DNA of 64,000 nt, from positions 2,016,501 to 2,080,500 of the forward strand of contig JAPDOI010000020.1 of assembly GCA_029168955.1 (NCBI GenBank), read 5' to 3'. This document shows, one piece after another, positions 57,712-64,000 of the stretch (position 1 is the first letter of the stretch; every line of letters begins with the position of its first letter). The position numbers were made by a program, and so were the translations under genes. The DNA is from Aplectana chamaeleonis (Eukaryota; Nematoda; Chromadorea; Rhabditida; Cosmocercidae). The notes under the pieces are model-generated. The model made no database searches and was not told where the DNA came from. It saw only the letters and a program-made list of their open reading frames with translations.

Positions 57712-58050
57712 ATGCTTAACCGTTTCGCCAACTACCGTCAGAACAATGTTCGACACGCTATAAACTCACTGAGGATGGCACTTCTCTCTTCGGCAGTCGC
57801 AGAGCAGAAGCGAATTCGTTCGCGGTGCATAAGGAATATCGTTTCTCTTAGAACGGTTCTACAGACTAGACTCAGTGAGGATTGCTGGACTCAGCTGCTC
57901 CATTATCACACGTTGTCCTGTGATGTACTCCGATCATCAACGAGAGAGAGATTGCGACGAAAACTTGACGATTTGAAAGGATTCGAACCACGACGTAATA
58001 GTTTCATAATTCGCGAGGCAATCCCTCCAAAGCGTTGCAACCGTCATTGA
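57712..58050 (+). pseudogene. Penelope N-terminal coding region, frameshifted
   Basis: A 112-residue frame (with RKLDDLKGFEPRRNSFIIRE near its end) followed at about 58020 by a shift into the frame of the reverse transcriptase. It is in the position of the N-terminal part of a Penelope ORF. A one-base frameshift is the simplest explanation; a small intron cannot be excluded. Confidence 0.6.
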
Positions 58051-58081
58051 TGGGGATAGGATCGACGATGATGTAGAATCA

Positions 58082-59617
58082 ATGCTGAACCTCGGACCGA
58101 GTTTTGCGCCTCGCCCATTGCTTAGTGATGCAACTAAGACCGAGAAAGTGACCGCCCTACACAAATACGCGTACGCTCAAAAATGGAAGGAACAGATCGG
58201 CCCGACAGTTCCTAGCCTGACCGAGCATTTGGCCAGATCAGTGCCTTTCCCCAGGAAGTTTGTCAGCGCTCCCAAAAATATCCCGACATGGTCCTCAAGA
58301 CTATCAACTCTGGAGTCTGAACTCATGCGTATAGTGGAGTGCCACCGCAGGATTAGACCGCCGGATAATATGACCACGGCGGAACGAGCTGGACTGAGGA
58401 AAGCACTCGAACTTCGACGTTCTCTACGCTTCTCTGTTGGCGACAAGTGTGGAGGCTTTGTGGTGATGAAGCAGGAGAGAGACGTCAACTTATGCCTGAC
58501 CACACTTTCGGATCAAGACACTTACGATATCTCTTCCATGGAGGAATATAATAGGAATTGCAAGAGGCTTCAAAATATCATCAAGACCACCTTGGATAAG
58601 AAAGTTGACGTGAAGATTATAAGACGACTTCTCCCAACACATGCAACGGTTCCCACATTTTACCAGCTTGTAAAAACTCACAAGCTTCCATCCCCTCTTG
58701 CAAGTGAGGCCTTGACGAACGACCAAATCAAGACGCGCCCCATTGTTTCCTCTTGTGGAGGGCCTACCGATGGTATCAGCTGGCTTTTGACCCACATCTT
58801 GTCTCCGCTATTAAAATTCGTCCCAACGCACCTGGTGAATACTGATGAATTTCTCCGAGGCCTGAAGAACTGCAATTTACCTTCTACCGATGTGCAGTAC
58901 CATAGTTTCGACGTGGCAGCGCTGTATACCAATGTCGACACAAGTGCAGCAATCGAAGCATGCCTTGAATTTCTACGTCAGCATGAGAGCGAAATCCAGC
59001 TCTACACCCTACAGCTCGACGACATACAAACACTATTACGTGCTGCTGTCGAATTCAATTTCTTCCGATTCCGAAATGTCGTCTACCGACAGAAGCGCGG
59101 TCTAGCAATGGGAAATAGACTTGCACCATTGTTGGCGATTCTATTCATGGACAGGTTGGAAAGAAACGCTCTAAGGACAGATGTGCTCTACTATGGCCGC
59201 TACATTGACGATATCCTCGTGGTGGCCGAATCCGCAAGTATGCTGCAGAACATTCACAGATGTTTGAACTCGCAGTATGAAACGATAAGGATGACAGTCG
59301 AAAAACCGGGGGCAGATGGCTACCTTCCGTTTTTAAACACGAGGATTATGATTGAAGCTGGTCATGTTCAAACGATGTGGTACAAGAAGCCGGCGTCAAA
59401 GAATATTCTCATACATTCTCGCAGCTGCCATCCCACCTACATGAAGAGCAGTGTTGTACGCAGCGTGCTGAGCACTGCACGAAAACTAACGTCGGACAGA
59501 AAAGAAGATGTGGAAACACAAATAGCGGACAACCTTCACGGTTTGAAGCTGTTTTCAAATCAATCTACTTTTTATGGTTTTCTCAGCAACTTTTTCCACC
59601 ACAACCACTGTCTTTAA
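58082..59617 (+). CDS. Penelope-like reverse transcriptase, 3' truncated
   Basis: A 511-residue frame. Residues 1 to about 480 are a complete Penelope-type reverse transcriptase: QLVKTHKLPSP (200), RPIVSSCGGP (218), FDVAALYTNVD (275), KRGLAMGNRLAPLLAILFMD (337) and the catalytic RYIDDIL (372). All core motifs are intact, so it could fold as an active domain. Homology to the other copies stops after DVETQIA (59526); the last 30 residues are read from unrelated flanking sequence, and the GIY-YIG endonuclease is missing. The true start lies further upstream in the frameshifted segment. Confidence 0.85.
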   Translation: MLNLGPSFAPRPLLSDATKTEKVTALHKYAYAQKWKEQIGPTVPSLTEHLARSVPFPRKFVSAPKNIPTWSSRLSTLESELMRIVECHRRIRPPDNMTTAERAGLRKALELRRSLRFSVGDKCGGFVVMKQERDVNLCLTTLSDQDTYDISSMEEYNRNCKRLQNIIKTTLDKKVDVKIIRRLLPTHATVPTFYQLVKTHKLPSPLASEALTNDQIKTRPIVSSCGGPTDGISWLLTHILSPLLKFVPTHLVNTDEFLRGLKNCNLPSTDVQYHSFDVAALYTNVDTSAAIEACLEFLRQHESEIQLYTLQLDDIQTLLRAAVEFNFFRFRNVVYRQKRGLAMGNRLAPLLAILFMDRLERNALRTDVLYYGRYIDDILVVAESASMLQNIHRCLNSQYETIRMTVEKPGADGYLPFLNTRIMIEAGHVQTMWYKKPASKNILIHSRSCHPTYMKSSVVRSVLSTARKLTSDRKEDVETQIADNLHGLKLFSNQSTFYGFLSNFFHHNHCL

Positions 59618-59619
59618 AC

Positions 59620-60374
59620 CACCTAGGTTGGAGTTTTTATTGTATAGCCTGTCAATCTCTTTTCGGGCCGGTAGCAGTAAGGTTTACCGGCCTTTCCATG
59701 TGACCGCTGCGCAGCATGCTTAGGAAGAACTAGTAAAAACGAGAAAGACTTCAAGCCTATTTTCCCTTCGAGTGGGAGCGTCGGTATCGTAGTGGAGCAT
59801 GGACACAATGACGCTCGAATCACAATCTGTTTTTTAGATGGTTCTATTTTAAGGACACAAAGATTCTATCCAAAAGACGAGAGAGCTGGGTCATCGTTTG
59901 AAAATAGGGCGCGGTCCATTCACTATGGGCCTTGCGTTCAAATCGCGGCGGTTATCTATTACTCACTTTTTGCCGAATTCTGTCGAAAAAGGGTAGGAAA
60001 AGCGGCAAACGACAATCGACAAAAATCGTCCAAAAACGGCCGGCAAACGGCAACCGGCAAACGGCAATTGCCGCACATCCCTGTTGGTTACTCTCTGTTC
60101 CGGAGGCAATAAGTTCTCTTCTTCTTGTGTTTTTGCGGAGCGAAGATAGAGGTAGCGGGAAAGTGTGAGGGAAGGGGGCGTAGCATACACGCACACACAC
60201 ACACGGTCAGTGCCAGTGAGTTTCACTTCGAACTAGACGATCCGGTGACAGTTCACCTGGGTAGTTTTCAGTCTGTCGCTCTGAACTTATTCGAAAATTT
60301 ATTCGAATATATTCGAATCGAATTGATTCGAATCTATTCGAAAATCGGACCTCCAAAAAGCGGTCATTCCAATA
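59620..60374. other. Region between the Penelope cluster and the E2F-like repeats
   Basis: A solo MITE end (CCACTGTCTTTAAA, 59606), a GCCGGTAGCAGTAAGGTTTACCGGC hairpin (59669-59693, abbreviated), a CA microsatellite (60190-60202) and, at 60290-60345, a run of TTCGAATA words. No gene. Confidence 0.45.
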
Positions 60375-61060
60375 CAGTGCGTTGCAAAATTATACGACAC
60401 CAATTTCGCAGTTCCAAACTCGCGTGATAAGAGGAGACAGACGGTAAACGCCAATCGATGCAGCATCCTCGAAAACCCATGGGTACGAATCCTCATGAAA
60501 TTAGATCCACTAGCAGGAAACTGGCAACTCAAATTGGTAAAAATGCCCGCCGCAAAATATACGACATAGCTGACGTTCTCGAAGAAATTGCGATTCTAGA
60601 CCTTCTGTATCAGTCTGTTCATGGTTAGAATCATAGAAACAATCACGTTAATAGTCTCGGAGAATTGCCTCGATGCCGAACCACTTCGAAAACTCTGCTG
60701 GTTATGTTCCAACCCAGCTTTTGTGAACGTCCCTCTCAATCTGCGCCCATTCGCTTATAACGCTCGTATTGTCTGCTCTGACTGTATACTCGACGTTCAA
60801 GAACACCTCACACGTTCTCAACTGCTGAGGTCCTGCGAACCGGCTGACCCTTCTAGCAAAGTGGCCAGATTGGCCTGAAACCAGGCATGTGTCGTCCTAC
60901 TGACAAGAAGTGGAGGCAGGTACGGACTAGAGAGAACTGGGAATGATCTTCCGACACACTCTGATAATCTGCAAGGTTCACAGGTGATGTCTCGAAAACC
61001 TGGTCCATCTTGCCACTCTAATTGGAATCCGGTCGACACAATATTCTTTCTCATCCGGAG
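60375..61060 (+). repeat. R repeat, copy 1
   Basis: Starts at CAGTGCGTTGCAAAATTATA, an end resembling the Tc1-like element at 35731. It matches 63298-64000 in the same orientation and 61250-61950 in reverse. It carries the E2F-like frame listed next. Confidence 0.75.
60458..60628 (+). CDS. Short frame with E2F/DP-like winged-helix motif
   Basis: A 56-residue frame whose second half reads NARRKIYDIADVLEEIAIL. This resembles the recognition-helix segment of E2F and DP transcription factors, where RRIYDI-x-NVLE is the family hallmark. The rest of the DNA-binding domain is not recognisable. Copies at 61.7 and 63.5 kb keep KLYDIADVLAEISIL but in a frame shifted by one T. It may be a captured piece of a host E2F gene in a transposon-like repeat; expression is doubtful. 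Confidence 0.45.
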   Translation: MQHPRKPMGTNPHEIRSTSRKLATQIGKNARRKIYDIADVLEEIAILDLLYQSVHG

Positions 61061-61249
61061 TCCCTACTGAGGATAGGTGTGGATCCTTTCGTAGATCTTT
61101 CCAATGCCTAGAATGCTTAGTCTAAATGGATAAATGTAATATAATTCATCAAGCCCGTTCGGATTAAACTTGCTGATGGATAGGAAAGGATTTCGGAGTA
61201 TCTACACAGGACCCGAACTTAACCTTAAGTAGGAATTTTGGAGGAGAAA

Positions 61250-61995
61250 AAATAACGTATTGACCCGGATCCAAGTGGGGTTTCAAGCTGGACCAGCTTA
61301 TTGCGATATGGCCTACAAACCCCACAGATTATCAAAATGTGTGGAAAACTATTCCAATTCCTTCTCGTCCGTATCCGCCTTCACTTCCTGTTAGTAGGAC
61401 GAAGCAGGCTTGGTTTCAGGGCGATCATGTCAATTGGCTAGAATGACCGGACGACTCGCAGTGACCTCAACCCACTGGAAGGCGTGTGTTGTATTCTTAG
61501 GCGTTGAATCTACATCCAGAGCAGACCATGCGAGCGTGTGGCTCCGCCTAAACTAGCCGTTATAAGGGAATGGGCGCACATTGAAAGGGGTGTTCACAAA
61601 AGGCTGGGTTGAAACATACTAGACAGAGTTTTCAAAGTGGTTTAGCGTCAAGGCGATTCTGAAGACTATTAACGTGATGTTTTTGGTGGTTCTTACAATG
61701 AACGAACTGGTACAGGAGGTGTAGAATCGAAATTTCTGCGAGAACGTCAGCTATGTCGTATAATTTTGCAACGGTCAATTTTGACATTTTCCGTTGCCAG
61801 CTTCCTGCTAGTAGCTCTAATTTCATGAAGATTCGTACCCAGGGGTTTTCGAGGGTGCTGAATCGATTAGCGTTTACCGTTTGTCTCCTCAAGTCACGCG
61901 AAGTTCGGAACCGCGGAAATTTGGGTATGTCATATAATTTTGCAACGCTCTGTATATACAAAAATCGCACCTCAAAAATAGAGGTCATTTGAATA
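61250..61995 (-). repeat. R repeat, copy 2 (left arm of the palindrome)
   Basis: Reverse complement of 63260-64000. Minus-strand frame 61988-61632 includes AKLYDIADVLAEISILHLLY. Together with copy 1 it forms an inverted pair centred near 61.17 kb. Confidence 0.8.
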
Positions 61996-62106
61996 TATTC
62001 ATAAATCGGACGTCAAAAAAGGGGGTTGCTTGATTCCTGAGCTTCATTTGATCGATGTTGTTGAAATTGTTGTAGAAACTCAAAATGCGGTGATTTTTGT
62101 CGTTCC

Positions 62107-62157
62107 GAACCGCTTTATTCGCGACGTTTCGGGCCGTAAACCCTTCTTCAGGCGGCT
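62107..62157 (-). ncRNA. Hammerhead-like ribozyme motif (copy C)
   Basis: Same core on the minus strand of the third terminal repeat. Confidence 0.6.
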
Positions 62158-62333
62158 ATAATGAAAAATCACATTTTAAAAACAAATTACACACGATTGA
62201 CGCCACGATCACGATCAAAGCTAACCTAGCGGCAGCGGCGAGGGAGGCGGAGGGAGAAAGGATTACGGTTCTCCAGACGATTGGCCGGCTTGAGCAGCGC
62301 CGTGGTAGCGAACGACTACAGAACGGTCGACTA

Positions 62334-62898
62334 TCAGTGATCAAAATCGTCGCGCTGGATGGTCAGCATCATCATTGCGTCTTTCATCTCATCCCGGTTG
62401 TTCATTGGAGGTGCATTCAACTTTATTTCAAGCGCTTCTCTTATCTTCCTCTCTGCCGTATCCGGAATATTTCTCCATATCAAAGTTGCTCTCATTTCGG
62501 GTGCGGCTTCGTCCCAGTGTTTGAGCGTTCGGTGCTTCGAAAATGCACTGTTCGGGTAAGAAGATGGTGACCGAAGGGCCCGCATGTGCTCATCCAATCT
62601 TTTGTATAGTGGCCTTCCAGTCTCGCCTATGTAAAAATCCCCACATCCTTGACAAGTGACCTTGTAGACGACATTTGGGACTTGGCATATTCGTGCATCC
62701 GTGGTGCAGTATGTACAGCCTGATCTTCCACAACGGTCTTCATACGGTCTGGATGTTGTGAGGAGTTGCCGAAGTGTTGATGGCGGCCGGAAAACAAGGC
62801 GGAGTGGGAGAGCGGACCTTCGAACTGCATTATTAAGGTCCCTCGCAAACCGTTCGTTAACATAGGGGAGGACAAGAGAGGTATCGGATAGGTAATGG
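62334..62898 (-). CDS. Penelope GIY-YIG endonuclease segment, open frame
   Basis: The least damaged of the three endonuclease copies: the frame continues through CGRSGCTYC, the GIY-YIG signature and into KIREALEIKLNAPPMNNRD before reading into the terminal repeat. There is no start codon of its own at the upstream edge, so whether it is translated is unknown. Confidence 0.6.
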
Positions 62899-63094
62899 TG
62901 ACGATTTTGATCACTGATAGTCGACCGTTCTGTAGTCGTTCGCTACCACGGCGCTGCTCAAGCCGGCCAATCGTCTGGAGAACCGTAATCCTTTCTCCCT
63001 CCGCCTCCCTCGCCGCTGCCGCTAGGTTAGCTTTGATCGTGATCGTGGCGTCAATCGTGTGTAATTTGTTTTTAAAATGTGATTTTTCATTATA

Positions 63095-63145
63095 GCCGCC
63101 TGAAGAAGGGTTTACGGCCCGAAACGTCGCGAATAAAGCGGTTCG
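63095..63145 (+). ncRNA. Hammerhead-like ribozyme motif (copy D)
   Basis: Same core on the plus strand of the fourth terminal repeat; box CTGAAGA at 63100-63106, GAAAC at 63121-63125, GTC at 63126-63128. Confidence 0.6.
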
Positions 63146-63259
63146 GAACGACAAAAATCACCGCATTTTGAGTTTCTACAACAATTTCAACAACATCGAT
63201 CAAATGAAGCTCAGGAATCAAGCAACCCCCTTTTTTGACGTCCGATTTATGAATATATT

Positions 63260-64000
63260 CAAATGACCTCTATTTTTGAGGTGCGATTTTTGTATATACA
63301 GTGCGTTGCGAAATTACATGACAGACCCAAATTTCCGCGGTTCCGAACTTCGCGATATTTAAAGAGACAAACGGTGAAAGCCAATCGATGCAGCACCCTC
63401 GAGAACCCCTGGGTACGATTTTTCATGGAATTAGAGCTACTAGCAGGAAGCTGGCAACGGAAAATGTCAAAATTGACCGTTGCAAAATTATACGACATAG
63501 CTGACGTTCTCGCAGAAATTTCGATTCTACACCTCCTGTACCAGTTCGTTCATTGTAAGAACCACCAAAAACATCACGTTAATAGTCTTCAGAATCGCCT
63601 TGACGCTAAACCACTTTGAAAACTCTGTCTAGTATGTTTCAACCCAGCCTTTTGTGAACACCCCTTTCAATGTGCGCCCATTCCCTTATAACGGCTAGTT
63701 TAGGCGGAGCCACACGCTCGCATGGTCTGCTCTGGATGTAGATTCAACGCCTAAGAATACAACACACGCCTTCCAGTGGGTTGAGGTCCTGCGAGTCGTC
63801 CGGTCATTCTAGCCAATTGACATGATCGCCCTGAAACCAAGCCTGCGTCGTCCTACTAACAGGAAGTGAAGGCGGATACGGACGAGAAGGAATTGGGAAT
63901 GGTTTTCCCACACATTTTGATAATCTGTGGGGTTTGTAGGCCATATCGCAATAAGCTGGTCCAGCTTGAAACCCCACTTGGATCCGGGTCAATACGTTAT
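63260..64000 (+). repeat. R repeat, copy 3 (right arm of the palindrome, runs off the window)
   Basis: Reverse complement of 61250-61995 up to the last base of the window. Plus-strand frame 63263-63619 is a 118-residue relative of the copy 2 frame, identical in its second half. Confidence 0.8.

Larger units (their letters stand above)
62030..63226. mobile_element. Endonuclease-only Penelope derivative with inverted terminal repeats
   Basis: Terminal repeat C (62037-62345, minus), a GIY-YIG endonuclease segment (62898 to 62334, minus strand) and terminal repeat D (62899-63226, plus). The endonuclease frame is open from LPYVNERFARDLNN-like sequence to DDFDH and keeps VYKVTCQGCGDFYIGETGR and RLDEHMRAL. 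There is no reverse transcriptase. Both sides abut CCCCCTTTTTTGACGTCCG. Confidence 0.85.

Noticed and set aside
62627..63154. A 175-residue frame across the Penelope derivative
   Set aside because: It runs out of frame with the endonuclease and through the terminal repeat; the motif-bearing frame is different.

Overview
The window reads as a repeat-dense piece of a nematode genome, most likely a strongylid (clade V) parasite. The evidence is short exons bounded by GT and TTTCAG-type acceptors, an SRD-class chemoreceptor (a nematode-only family), candidate spliced-leader acceptors just upstream of both start codons, and a heavy load of small DNA transposons. The species assignment is inference.

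Only two intact host genes can be read. The first (4368-28644, + strand) is an ABC-F ATPase of the ABCF3/GCN20 type. It was reconstructed by hand as 20 exons coding for 710 residues, almost exactly the usual family length. The second (41336-47899, + strand) is a six-exon serpentine receptor of class delta (srd-like), 345 residues. A degenerate zinc-finger gene fragment (51.4-52.3 kb) and a three-copy family of small GC-rich coding-like remnants (8.2, 35.3 and 49.6 kb) are the only other traces of host-like coding sequence.

The rest is repeats. 1.9-3.9 kb: a pair of inverted terminal-repeat elements with ATT target duplications. 4.7-28.5 kb: the introns of the ABCF gene, most of the long ones filled by long foldback (inverted-repeat) elements, TTAA-flanked MITEs, CAGGG-ended hAT-like MITEs, a PIF-like MITE, a mariner remnant and 5'-truncated non-LTR retrotransposon pieces, several nested in one another. 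28.6-41.3 kb: intergenic, with more TTAA MITEs, two mariner pieces in inverted orientation and a broken Tc1-like element. 40.5-42.9 kb: decamer and pentamer arrays arranged as mirror images around exons 1-4 of the receptor gene. 53.1-54.35 kb: a 60-bp satellite and a 248-bp tandem duplication. 54.9-59.5 kb: a Penelope-like (PLE) cluster with reverse transcriptase, GIY-YIG endonuclease and long-terminal-repeat-like ends that carry a hammerhead-like ribozyme motif. 60.4-64.0 kb: a repeat carrying an E2F-like winged-helix fragment, present three times and forming, with a further endonuclease-only PLE derivative, a palindrome with arms of at least 1.1 kb that runs off the window.

The strongest leads for a second look are the E2F-like peptide in a multicopy repeat, the PLE/ribozyme cluster and its palindrome, the mirror-image arrays around the receptor exons, and an ABCF intron whose family-consistent junction has no AG acceptor. 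All coordinates of element ends were read by eye and can be off by a few bases unless a target duplication is given.
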